A stretch of 16,070 nucleotides of DNA, from contig JAICTU010000181.1 of NCBI GenBank assembly GCA_025936205.1, positions 1 to 16,070 of the forward strand, read 5' to 3'. Within the stretch, counting starts at the first letter, position 1, and each line of letters begins with the position of its first letter. Shown in pieces: positions 6,114 through 15,622 of this stretch. Both the position numbers and the translations under genes were made by a program. Origin of the DNA: Polyangiaceae bacterium. GTDB lineage: Bacteria; Myxococcota; Polyangia; Polyangiales; Polyangiaceae. Under the pieces are notes generated by a model. That model was not told the DNA's origin, searched no databases, and saw nothing but the letters and a program-made list of their open reading frames with translations.

Positions 6114-7553
6114 TCAGCGCAAGATCGTGGCGCAGCCGAGCTGCAGGTTGATCTTGCCCTTCGCCGCCGCCTTCACTTCCTGGCAGATGTTCGGGCAGAC
6201 CTGGATCGACGTCGGCTTCTTCTGGTTCGGGTCCACGTCGTAGTGCCAGCCTTCGGGGTTGTCCGTGCAACCGCCGGAGTCGCGCACGTACTTGAGCTGG
6301 CGCGTGCTCGAGCCATCGTCGAACTCCAGGTTCACCTTGTAGTAGTCGAGCTGCTGGTCGCTTTGCGGGATGCGGAACTCGCACGCCAGCTGCCCGCTGC
6401 GGATCTCGCGCAATGCGTCCAGGAACTGTTGCTCGACTTCGCCCGTCGAGTCGATGAACACGGCCTGCTGGGTGCCGCCCGCTTGCGCGATGGCGTTCAC
6501 GTTGTTGATGCTGGCGCCGTCGCCGGGGCGGAACACGCCGATCACGAAGGTGCGCACGGGCGGATCGCCATTGGCGCCCTCAGCGGCGATCTTCAGCACC
6601 TGGTTGATCGTCTCGGTGCCCGTGGTCTGCTGCACCGCGCCACATTCGGTGGGCAAGCCGTCGGTCGCGAGCAAGGTGGCCACCGTCTGATCCGGATGAT
6701 CGATCGCCCACTGGCGCGCGTGCTGGATCGAGCCGGTGAGCGCGGGTACGGTCGGTGTGAGACCCTCTGGCGCCTTACCCATCAACGCCTGGTCGATCAG
6801 GCCGAGGCCCGTCGTCACGGGCTGAATCTCCACTGCCGGCGTCCCGTAGATGTTGGGATCGCAGGTGGTCGCGTTCGTGCAGGTGCGTGGAAAATCAGTG
6901 CAGACTCCCTGCCCGGCGCCGCACGAGCCGGTTTGATCCAGCAAGCACGCGAGCGGGTTTGCTTGGTCTACCGTGTTGGAGCACAAGCCGAAGGGCACGC
7001 ACGGGTTCACCGCGGGCCCGCCGGGGCAGTCGGAGTTGGTCCGACACAACTGGATGGTGGTCGTATTGCGGCAGGTGGACAAGAAGCAGGGCCCGCCGTC
7101 GTCACCGCAGTCGGATTGTTTGGTACAGGTGAGCGACTTTACCCCCGGCTTGAGCAGCGGGAAGAACTGCATGCCGAGCAGCAGATCGCTGTCTTTCGTC
7201 TCCGCGAGAAAGCCGCGCAGCGCGCGCTGGACCGAGTCCCACTTGGTGCGGATGCTGCCCGTCGACTCCTCCATCGAGCCGGAGCTGTCGAGCATCATGT
7301 ACAGCGCCACCTTGCGCTGCTCGGCCCCCGCCGTTTGCTCGAGGCAAGCGGCGTTGTCCAGGTTTTGAGCTGCGGCGTTGTCGTCGTCGATGAAGCCGCT
7401 CTGCCCGTTCAACTGATTGGACCCGGTGTCCGCGACCTCCACCTTGGCCGGCCCTGCACAGCCGATGGCAACACTGCTGCTCGCAACAGAGCCCACGGCG
7501 ATCAGCGCTCTGCAGCTCGCCTGGGAGAAAAGCCGGTATTTCACGGAGAGCAT
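6114..7553 (-). CDS. Von Willebrand factor A lipoprotein with cysteine-rich insertion
   Basis: Predicted surface lipoprotein of 479 residues. It has a signal with lipobox VAIGC (Cys32), then an acidic/Asn linker. The VWA domain starts at about residue 82. The metal-ion-dependent adhesion site is complete: DSSGS (Asp89, Ser91, Ser93), LTPT (Thr266) and ATDG (Asp298). Between the first and second metal-binding segments lies an insertion (residues 143-231) with 13 cysteines in C-x(5)-DC patterns such as CTKQSDC and CRTNSDC, typical of cysteine-rich repeats in secreted myxobacterial proteins. A further C-terminal domain (about 390-479) has four to five more cysteines. VWA domains bind protein ligands through the bound metal ion; the ligand here is unknown. 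It is first in a probable two-gene operon with the lamin-tail lipoprotein. The ATG at 7553 gives a typical signal. Confidence 0.9.
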   Translation of the reverse strand: MLSVKYRLFSQASCRALIAVGSVASSSVAIGCAGPAKVEVADTGSNQLNGQSGFIDDDNAAAQNLDNAACLEQTAGAEQRKVALYMMLDSSGSMEESTGSIRTKWDSVQRALRGFLAETKDSDLLLGMQFFPLLKPGVKSLTCTKQSDCGDDGGPCFLSTCRNTTTIQLCRTNSDCPGGPAVNPCVPFGLCSNTVDQANPLACLLDQTGSCGAGQGVCTDFPRTCTNATTCDPNIYGTPAVEIQPVTTGLGLIDQALMGKAPEGLTPTVPALTGSIQHARQWAIDHPDQTVATLLATDGLPTECGAVQQTTGTETINQVLKIAAEGANGDPPVRTFVIGVFRPGDGASINNVNAIAQAGGTQQAVFIDSTGEVEQQFLDALREIRSGQLACEFRIPQSDQQLDYYKVNLEFDDGSSTRQLKYVRDSGGCTDNPEGWHYDVDPNQKKPTSIQVCPNICQEVKAAAKGKINLQLGCATILR

Positions 7554-7928
7554 TAAAGCATAGTCGTCTGCCCCCTACCAGAGACCGTACCAGTGGGGGC
7601 CAGCATCGAATTCACTGACATTTTCGGCTGTGGTGCTCCGCCCTCCCGGTGTCGCCCGGTTGTCACGGCGAGAGCTGCCCCGAAACATCGAAGTCCCGCT
7701 CTCTGCTGAACCTGACGGGGGCCGACGCCGTTTGCTCGCTGGAACGGGCCAGTGGTGACTTTGCGTCACGCCTGGATTGGCTGAGAGACCTAACGTGGCA
7801 CACGGAAGCTCGAGGACGGGATTCGCGCTTCTCGTTAGGAACCCTTTTTCCAATAGGGGTGGCTCTGAGGCTGGCTCGGATCGGGTCGCGACATGGTATA
7901 GCCCGGGGCGCTTGGTGCCTCCGAACCA
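7554..7928. other. 375-bp divergent intergenic region
   Basis: It separates the minus-strand VWA gene from the plus-strand astA gene and should hold both promoters. I see no coding signal. For astA, TGGTATAGC (7894-7902), 26 bases before the ATG, resembles an extended -10, but the -35 is weak. A locally AT-richer patch lies at about 7838-7858. No recognisable riboswitch or operator. Confidence 0.5.
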
Positions 7929-9068
7929 ATGGGGTTGCAGGTGAACGGAGCTACGGGGCGGGTCCCCCGCTATGAGATCCGAGGGGCCACGAGCATCGAC
8001 GAGGAGCCGTTGCTCGCGCTGGCGGGGCACCTCGACACGGTGAACCTTCCCGATGATCGCCAGTCCGTGCGGGACTTGTTGCAGCACGCCGAGCAGAGCT
8101 TTGCTGGACAGGTGAGCGTGGCCAAGCGCCGCTATGTGTTCCTGCTCTGGGACCTGGAGAAGCAGACGGCGATCGGCTCCAGCAGCATCATCGCGCAACT
8201 CGGGCGCAGGGATGCTCCGTATATCTATTTCGACGTGCTCGACGAAGAACGCTATTCGAAGTCGCTGGACAAGCACTTCCATCACACCGTGCTGCGGCTG
8301 GGCTTCTCCTACAAAGGGCCGACCGAGCTCGGGGGGCTCGTGGTCCAGCCAGAAGAGCGGGGCTCCCCCGAGCGCCTGGGCCGCTTCGTATCGTACGCGC
8401 GCTTCGCCTACATCGCAGGCCGGCGGGATGCGTTTCGCGACCAATTGCTGGCGGAGCTGTTGCCTCCGCTCGAGCCCGACGGGACCAGCCACCTGTGGCA
8501 GGCGCTCGGCCGGCGTTTCACCGGCATGAGCTACGCCGAGGCCGATCGCTTGTCGAGCCGCGACAAGGACTTCATTCGCGATCTGTTTCCGCTGAACGAG
8601 ATCCACACCAGCCTGTTCGACGACAAGGCGCGCGACGTGATCGGCAAGGTCGGTGAGCAGACGCTGGGCGTGGAGCGCATGCTGCGCGCCGTCGGTTTCC
8701 GGTACGCGCGCCGGGTCGATCCGTTCGACGGCGGGCCGCATTTCGTGGCGCCGACCGAGGAAGTGACGTTGATCCAGAAGTCGCGGCGGGTGCGCTTCGC
8801 GGGGCCGCTGGAGGGTGCTTCGCAGCCGCCGAGCGCGGCGGCTTCTGCGCAGCCGGCGGAGCAGCGTGCGGTGATCTTGCGCTACCTGCCGAGCGCGCCC
8901 TTTGCGCGCAGCGTACAGAGCGAGTTCCGCTGGTCGGGCAACGACGGCGTGCGCTTGCCGGAGGCCATCCGGAACCATCTGGGCCTCGACGTCGGGGCGG
9001 AGCTGATAGTGACGCCATTGCCCTCCGCGAGCCAGCGCGCGGGCAAGCAGCAAGGAGCGAAGCAATGA
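7929..9068 (+). CDS. astA: Arginine N-succinyltransferase family protein (AstA-like) with C-terminal extension
   Basis: AstA transfers succinyl from succinyl-CoA to arginine, the first step of the arginine succinyltransferase catabolic pathway; it is a cytoplasmic acyltransferase. The core (residues about 15-290) follows the family order: IRGATSIDEEPLLALAGHLD, LPDDR, AEQSFAG, GSSSIIAQLGRRDAPYIYF, ELGGLVVQPEERG, GRFVSYARFAYIA, LWQALGRRFTGMSYAEAD, DKDFIRDLFP, ARDVIGKVGEQT, MLRAVGFRYARRVDPFDGGP. At 379 residues it is about 40 longer than the usual 340. The extra tail, after a Ser/Ala/Gln linker, holds VRLPEAIRNHLGLDVGAEL, which resembles an AbrB/SpoVT swapped hairpin. No astB, astC, astD or astE is nearby, so the in vivo substrate is open. 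The start at the ATG 7929 is unsupported by a Shine-Dalgarno; the GTG at 7941 is possible. It overlaps the next gene by ATGA. Confidence 0.85.
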   Translation: MGLQVNGATGRVPRYEIRGATSIDEEPLLALAGHLDTVNLPDDRQSVRDLLQHAEQSFAGQVSVAKRRYVFLLWDLEKQTAIGSSSIIAQLGRRDAPYIYFDVLDEERYSKSLDKHFHHTVLRLGFSYKGPTELGGLVVQPEERGSPERLGRFVSYARFAYIAGRRDAFRDQLLAELLPPLEPDGTSHLWQALGRRFTGMSYAEADRLSSRDKDFIRDLFPLNEIHTSLFDDKARDVIGKVGEQTLGVERMLRAVGFRYARRVDPFDGGPHFVAPTEEVTLIQKSRRVRFAGPLEGASQPPSAAASAQPAEQRAVILRYLPSAPFARSVQSEFRWSGNDGVRLPEAIRNHLGLDVGAELIVTPLPSASQRAGKQQGAKQ

Positions 9069-10234
9069 GTCGGTTCTTCATCGTCGCGCTCAGCGTCTTT
9101 GCCAGCGTGCATCTCTACATCTGGTCGCGTCTGGTGTACGCGCCGCAGCTGGGGCCCGCCTGGACCACGGCGCTCACGGCCGTGATGGTGGTGCTGTTCG
9201 CGAGCATCCCGCTCACCTTCGCGTTCGGGCGGCGCGCGTCCTCACGTGCAGCGCTGGCTTTCGTGTGGCCGGGCTATGTCTGGCTGGGCGCGCTGTTTCT
9301 GCTCTTCGCGTCGGTCGTGGCGGCCGATCTGGTGCGCGCGGCGATCGAGATCGGCGGCGTGCTGCTCGGCGCGCCGGCGATCGACGCCGTCGAACGGCTC
9401 GCGCGAGCGCGCCTCGAGGCCGGCATTGCGGCTTCCGTTGCCGGCACGGCGCTGCTCGCGTCGCTCTGGTCGGGGCGCAGGTTCCAGGTCAAGCGCGTGC
9501 CCGTACCGCTGTCGCGCTTGCCGGCGTCGCTCGACGGCACGACGATCGTCCAGCTCACTGACGTGCACATCGGGCCCATGCGCGGGCGCCGCTTCCTCGA
9601 TCGCGTCGTGGACGCCACCAACGCGCTCCAGCCCGATGTCGTCGCCATCACCGGTGACCTGGTGGACGGCTCCGTCGCCAAGCTGGCGGAGGACGTGGCG
9701 CCGCTCGGGCGCCTGAAGGCACGGCACGGCGTGTACTTCGTGACCGGCAATCACGAGTACTACTCCGGCGCGGAGCCCTGGTGCGCCTATTTGACCCAGC
9801 TCGGGCTGCGCGTGCTGCGCAACGAGCGCGTGCGCATCGGCGAAGGCGAAGAGAGCTACGACCTGGCCGGCATCGATGATCTGGCGGGGCGCCAGTTCGG
9901 TCCGGGGCAGGGCGCCGACCTCTCGCGCGCGTTGCTGGGGCGGGACCAGTCGCGCGAACTGGTCCTGCTCGCGCATCAGCCGCGCGTGGTGGCGGAGGCG
10001 GAGCGCGCGGGCGTCGGGCTCCAGATCTCGGGCCACACGCACGGCGGGCAGATCTGGCCGTTTCACTTCCTGGTGCGCCTGCAGCAGCCGGTGATCTCCG
10101 GGCTGGTCCGGATCGGCCGCGCGCTGCTCTACGTGAGCAACGGCACGGGTTACTGGGGGCCGCCGATGCGTCTGCTCAGCCCCGCGGAGATCACGGAGCT
10201 GAAGCTGCAGGCTGCGCTGCCGGCCGCCGAATAG
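9065..10234 (+). CDS. Membrane-anchored calcineurin-like metallophosphoesterase
   Basis: 389 residues. The N-terminal 135 contain about four hydrophobic segments (roughly 3-22, 35-54, 66-90, 118-135), so the enzyme is tethered to the inner membrane. The catalytic domain (about 158-385) has the full metallophosphoesterase set: DVHIGP (Asp166, His168), GDLVDG (Asp198), GNHEYY (Asn229, His230), AHQPRV (His304) and GHTHGGQIWPF (His324, His326). This is the YaeI/YkuE-type arrangement, whose members include UDP-2,3-diacylglucosamine-like or other phosphodiesterases; the substrate cannot be read from sequence. Its ATG overlaps the astA stop (ATGA at 9065-9068), so translation is probably coupled. 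Confidence 0.92.
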   Translation: MSRFFIVALSVFASVHLYIWSRLVYAPQLGPAWTTALTAVMVVLFASIPLTFAFGRRASSRAALAFVWPGYVWLGALFLLFASVVAADLVRAAIEIGGVLLGAPAIDAVERLARARLEAGIAASVAGTALLASLWSGRRFQVKRVPVPLSRLPASLDGTTIVQLTDVHIGPMRGRRFLDRVVDATNALQPDVVAITGDLVDGSVAKLAEDVAPLGRLKARHGVYFVTGNHEYYSGAEPWCAYLTQLGLRVLRNERVRIGEGEESYDLAGIDDLAGRQFGPGQGADLSRALLGRDQSRELVLLAHQPRVVAEAERAGVGLQISGHTHGGQIWPFHFLVRLQQPVISGLVRIGRALLYVSNGTGYWGPPMRLLSPAEITELKLQAALPAAE

Positions 10235-10265
10235 TCGGCAGAGTGTAGTAGAGTCGGGCGCCGCC

Positions 10266-10487
10266 ATGTTGCACTGGCTCCTCGATCTCTATTCCCTGGT
10301 CGTGATCGCCTCCGTCGTCCTCAGCTGGATGAGCCTGCCGGAGGACAATCCATTCGTGCGCCTCGTGCACCAGCTGACGGAGCCCGTGTTCACGCCCGTG
10401 CGCCGCGTGGTGCCGGCGCTCGGCGGCTTCGATCTCTCGCCGCTGGTGGTGCTGCTCGCGATCGGTTTGCTGCAGCGCCTGCTCTGA
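10266..10487 (+). CDS. yggT: YggT family integral membrane protein
   Basis: A small protein of 73 residues with two hydrophobic helices (about 4-22 and 55-72) around the family core: VVLSWMSLPEDNPFVRLVHQ, LTEPVFTPVRRVVP and GGFDLSPLVVLL. These match the conserved SW, LTEP, PxRRxxP and DxSPxV positions of YggT proteins. The family is linked to cell-division and osmotic phenotypes in some bacteria and plastids; the molecular role is unsettled. It begins 31 bp after the metallophosphoesterase and is likely in the same transcript. Full length for a one-unit YggT protein. Confidence 0.92.
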   Translation: MLHWLLDLYSLVVIASVVLSWMSLPEDNPFVRLVHQLTEPVFTPVRRVVPALGGFDLSPLVVLLAIGLLQRLL

Positions 10488-10605
10488 GAGCCGCTCAGCC
10501 GGTCTTGGGTTTCTCGGGGCGGTGTCGCTTTGCGCGGCACTCCAAACGGCTCATCGCGAGACCTCGGCGGCTGGTGCAGCTCTTGCTCGTGGCTAGCGGT
10601 CACAA

Positions 10606-10628
10606 CTGACCCTCGGGGTCAGAGAGGA
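10606..10628 (+). promoter_or_regulatory. Short hairpin abutting the ribosome binding site of the CBS gene
   Basis: CTGACCC (10606-10612), TCG loop, GGGTCAG (10616-10622) is a perfect 7-bp inverted repeat. The Shine-Dalgarno AGAGGA (10623-10628) follows at once, six bases before the ATG at 10635. It could be a dyad operator or an mRNA hairpin that tunes access to the ribosome binding site. It has no T-tract. Confidence 0.5.
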
Positions 10629-10634
10629 ATCGCC

Positions 10635-12595
<1,961 letters not shown>

Positions 12596-12682
12596 AGGAT
12601 TTGGGCCGGGCCTCAGCTGCGAGTCGCCGCGCGAATCCTCGGGGCCCTGTGCGGGGATGAGTTGCGCGGGGGCTAGAGATAG

Positions 12683-12823
12683 CGGCAATCGCGGCAGCTG
12701 ATCACGGAGCGGCTCGTGTGTGTGGTGCGCGAGGGCCATCCGCTCACGCGCGGGCGACTCACCCTGCAACTCTTTGCCGCCGCCCAGCACGTGTTGATCG
12801 CCCCGCGCGGGCGCCCAGGGGGC
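12683..12823 (+). pseudogene. Remnant of a LysR-type regulator effector domain
   Basis: After an in-frame stop (TAG, 12680-12682) the frame reads RQLITERLVCVVREGHPLTR, then GRLTLQLFAAAQHVLIAPRG and RPGG. This matches the effector-binding domain of LysR-type regulators, where LF.ERLVCVVR.GHPLA and HVL.APRG are familiar. No helix-turn-helix domain or start lies upstream, and homology fades after 12823, with RALAAEAL a possible degraded continuation to about 12890. It is about half of the 313-bp gap between the porin and the MgtC-like gene. I see no other gene in that gap. Confidence 0.7.
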
Positions 12824-12908
12824 CGCGACGGCCGAGGTCCAGTCCCGCGCGCCCTGGCGGCAGAAGCCCTCCCGCGCGCGCCGCGCAACGCGCTAATGTT
12901 CCACCACC

Positions 12909-14189
12909 ATGCAGAGCCTGCCCACCGCGGTCACCTGGGTCCCCCTCGATGTGCTCGCCCGGCTGATCCTCGCGCTCGGCGTCGGCCTCCTGGTGGGGCT
13001 GGAGCGCGAATGGCGCGGGAAAGAGGCGGGCCTGCGCACGTTCGGGCTGGTGTCCCTGCTGGGCGCCTTGAGCGGCCTGCTCGGCATGCCCTACGCGCTG
13101 GCCAGCATCGGGCTGGTCGGCATCCTGCTGGTCTTCCTCAATCTGCAGGGAATGCGGGCGGAAGGCAGCACCGAGCTGACGACGTCGGCGGCGCTGCTGG
13201 TCGTATTCATGACGGGGCTGCTGTGCGCCTTCGGGCACCGCGTCACGCCCGTTGCCGTGTCCGTGGTCACGGCGGGCCTCTTGTCGTGGAAAGAGCGGCT
13301 CTCGGAGTTCGGGCACAAGCTCACGGCGCAAGAGCTGCGCTCGGCGATCCTGCTCGGCATCCTCGCGTTCGCCGTCTATCCGGTGCTACCGGACCATCCC
13401 ATCGATCGCTGGGGCCTGATCGATCCGCGCGAGGCCTGGCTGACGGTGCTCTTGATCGCCGGCATCGGCTTTGCCAACTACATCCTCTGGAAGCTGTTCG
13501 GCACGCGCGGCATCGAGTTCGCGGGCTTTCTGGGCGGGCTCGTCAACAGCACGGTGACCGTGACCGACTTGGCCACACGCGTCGCCGAGTTCGGCGGCAG
13601 CTTGGTCGATGTCGCCTACCGAGGGATCATGCTCTCGGTCGCGGCCATGGCCGTTCGCAATGCGCTCGTGCTCGGCCTGCTGCGCCCGGAGTCGCTGCTC
13701 GTCTCCGGTCCGTCGCTCGGGTTGATGTTGATCGCCAGTGCGCTCCTGGCCTTCTCCCGCAAGAAGCGAGCTGCCGATACCTCCGGTGACAAACCGCTGG
13801 ATCTGAAGTCACCGTTCTCCTTGCTCTCGGCGCTGAAGTTTGGTGCCATCTTCTTGCTACTGCAGATTGCGGACATCTTTGCTCAGGGCTTCTTCGGCCA
13901 ACTCGGCTTCTATGTGATCAGCGTACTGGGAGGGGTGGTGTCGAGCGCGTCTGCGGTCGCCGCCGCGGCCACGCTCGCGGCCTCCGGCACGATCCCATCG
14001 GCGGTGGCCGGCGTGGGCGCGATCTTGGCGTCGCTCGCCAGCGCGGCGGTCAACGCCGTGCTGGTCGCGCGCTTTGCCCAATCCCCTGTGTTGCTCCGCC
14101 GCGTGCTGGCCTCGACGGGCGTCATCGTCGCCATCGGGCTCTCGGGGGCGGCGATCACCGCCTACCTGGCCAGTCGCTCCGCGGGATGA
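12909..14189 (+). CDS. MgtC/SapB–DUF4010 family membrane protein
   Basis: 426 residues, strongly hydrophobic, with about 11-12 predicted transmembrane segments. The N-terminal part (about 15-145) has the MgtC/SapB signature GVGLLVGLEREWRGKEAG and LRTFGLVSLLGALSGLLG. The C-terminal part (about 190-420) is DUF4010-like: ANYILWKLFGTRGIEFAGFL and GGLVNSTVTVTDLA, then several Ala/Gly-rich helices. MgtC proteins help adaptation to low magnesium or acid in some pathogens; the MgtC-DUF4010 fusion is widespread and its transport role, if any, is not defined. The ATG at 12909 has no clear Shine-Dalgarno but begins just before the first helix. The gene stands alone. Confidence 0.9.
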   Translation: MQSLPTAVTWVPLDVLARLILALGVGLLVGLEREWRGKEAGLRTFGLVSLLGALSGLLGMPYALASIGLVGILLVFLNLQGMRAEGSTELTTSAALLVVFMTGLLCAFGHRVTPVAVSVVTAGLLSWKERLSEFGHKLTAQELRSAILLGILAFAVYPVLPDHPIDRWGLIDPREAWLTVLLIAGIGFANYILWKLFGTRGIEFAGFLGGLVNSTVTVTDLATRVAEFGGSLVDVAYRGIMLSVAAMAVRNALVLGLLRPESLLVSGPSLGLMLIASALLAFSRKKRAADTSGDKPLDLKSPFSLLSALKFGAIFLLLQIADIFAQGFFGQLGFYVISVLGGVVSSASAVAAAATLAASGTIPSAVAGVGAILASLASAAVNAVLVARFAQSPVLLRRVLASTGVIVAIGLSGAAITAYLASRSAG

Positions 14190-14227
14190 CGCAGGGTGTC
14201 TCTGCGCAGGTCGCGGTGTCCCCTGCG
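14190..14227 (+). other. Inverted repeat after the MgtC-like gene
   Basis: CGCAGGG (14190-14196) pairs with CCCTGCG (14221-14227) around a 24-base loop, immediately after the stop codon. It could form a weak stem but has no T-tract, so a terminator role is only possible. The rest of the 218-bp gap to 14407 shows no gene. Confidence 0.25.
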
Positions 14228-14407
14228 AGAAACACGGTCGAGCTCACCGTGCCGGGATGTTTCAGTTTGTGTTCACGGGCTTGCGATCTGTGGCTGGGGA
14301 CGACCGCCCCATTCCCCTGGTGGGTTGACGAGGGAGCTCCCGGGGCTGCCTTATGGAAATGGGGCTTGGAAATGCTTCGCCAGAGCTGTTAGCGTCGCCC
14401 CGTTTTT

Positions 14408-15622
14408 GTGCTTTCGCTATCCGGGCTCACCAACTCCGCGGGCAGATCTCGCGCGTGGATCGTACGGCTGTCGTTCGGCGCCATGATGCTGGGACTACTG
14501 GCTTGCGTGGGTTCCTCCCGGCCGAGCGCTGCACGCTCCGCTGCTGCCGCTGCGCCCACGTTCGCGTCCCACCCCGAAGACGTCGGGCAGGGCTGCAGTC
14601 CGAAGGGGTGCCTGCGGGCCCCGCCCGAATCGGCATGGATCGTGCCGAACGCAGCCCAACCGGTCGTGCCGGCGCGAGTTCGCGCACGGCCTCCCGTGGT
14701 GCGGCGGGTGGTCACCGGCAAGAGCGATGAAGAGATCGCCAAGCTGCTGCGCAGCGACCTGACCAGCGTCGGCTCCATGGCGTTTGGCACTGCCGCGCAT
14801 GGTGGCCTCTTGAATCCGGTGCGCATGCCCGAGGACGACCGCTGGATCATCGTCCACCCGCCTCACGCGTGGGGTACGGCGGAGACCATCCAGTACCTGG
14901 TGACGGCGATCGACGCGGTCAACGAGCAGTTCCCGGCTTCGCCGCCGTTGTTTGTCGGGGACATTAGCCAGCGCGAAGGTGGCTACATGTATCCGCACCT
15001 GAGTCATCAGTCCGGCAGGGACGTCGACGTCGGGTATTTCTACAAGAGCAAGCCGGCCTGGTATCGGCGGGCCACGCGCGGCAACCTGGACGCACCGCGC
15101 ACCTGGGGCCTGATCCGGACGCTGATCGCACATACGGACGTGCGCTACATCTTCATCGACCGGCGCGTGCAGCGCGTGCTGCGCGAGTATGCGGAGAAGA
15201 TCGGCGAGGATAACGGCTGGCTGGAGAGCATCTTCCACGGCACCGACACCGAGCCGCCCATCATCTTGCACGAGCCCGGCCACGATACCCACTTTCACGT
15301 GCGGTTCTACAATCCGGTGGCGGAAGAGACGGCGCGGCGTTGCTACGGAGCGCTGCTGGCGCAGCACAAGCTCAAGCCGTTGCGTTACAACCTCAAGCAC
15401 ACGGCCCGCAAAGGCGACACGTTGCTCGGCCTCGCGCGCCGCTACAGCGTCAGCGTGACCGCCATCATGGAGGCGAATCACCTGAAGCAGAAGGATCTGT
15501 GCGAGGGGCAGGTGTATCAGATCCCGCGCGAGGGTTCGGCGGGCCCTTCAGAGGAGGAGGCGATCCCCCCGCGTCGTGTGCCTCCGATTCGTGCAGCTGT
15601 CGGCAATATTGCTTCGCTGTGA
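14408..15622 (+). CDS. MepA-like murein endopeptidase lipoprotein with C-terminal LysM domain
   Basis: 404 residues, predicted to cleave peptide cross-links in peptidoglycan. The signal ends in the lipobox LGLLAC (Cys33). Residues about 36-105 are Ala/Pro-rich linker. The catalytic domain (about 110-315) carries the metal ligands of the penicillin-insensitive (MepA/M74) endopeptidases: HLSHQSGRDVDVGYFY (His200, Asp207) and HFHVRF (His295, His297). A LysM domain (about 329-373, KHTARKGDTLLGLARRYSV to YQIP) should bind glycan strands. E. coli MepA is a soluble periplasmic enzyme without LysM, so this is a different domain layout. The GTG at 14408 is chosen because it gives a complete signal; no Shine-Dalgarno is clear. 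The last codons and the TGA (15620-15622) lie in the first unit of a 17-bp tandem repeat, so the C-terminus IASL is repeat-derived. Confidence 0.9.
   Translation: MLSLSGLTNSAGRSRAWIVRLSFGAMMLGLLACVGSSRPSAARSAAAAAPTFASHPEDVGQGCSPKGCLRAPPESAWIVPNAAQPVVPARVRARPPVVRRVVTGKSDEEIAKLLRSDLTSVGSMAFGTAAHGGLLNPVRMPEDDRWIIVHPPHAWGTAETIQYLVTAIDAVNEQFPASPPLFVGDISQREGGYMYPHLSHQSGRDVDVGYFYKSKPAWYRRATRGNLDAPRTWGLIRTLIAHTDVRYIFIDRRVQRVLREYAEKIGEDNGWLESIFHGTDTEPPIILHEPGHDTHFHVRFYNPVAEETARRCYGALLAQHKLKPLRYNLKHTARKGDTLLGLARRYSVSVTAIMEANHLKQKDLCEGQVYQIPREGSAGPSEEEAIPPRRVPPIRAAVGNIASL

Noticed and set aside
5970..7556. 528-codon open frame on the plus strand opposite the VWA gene
   Set aside because: Antisense frame without signatures. 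The VWA metal-site residues are on the minus strand.
7798..7812. Sigma-54-like TGGCAC upstream of astA
   Set aside because: The GG-to-GC spacing is nine rather than ten bases and the -12 half does not fit TTGC.
7575..9065. 496-codon open frame on the minus strand opposite astA
   Set aside because: No recognisable family, and the AstA-like frame opposite is clear.
10530..10634. 35-codon N-terminal extension of the CBS protein
   Set aside because: The extension has no Shine-Dalgarno and no domain, and would be read through the hairpin and the good ribosome binding site at 10623-10628.
14186..14392. 68-codon open frame after the MgtC-like gene
   Set aside because: It starts inside the MgtC-like stop region, has no Shine-Dalgarno, and its translation shows no recognisable feature.
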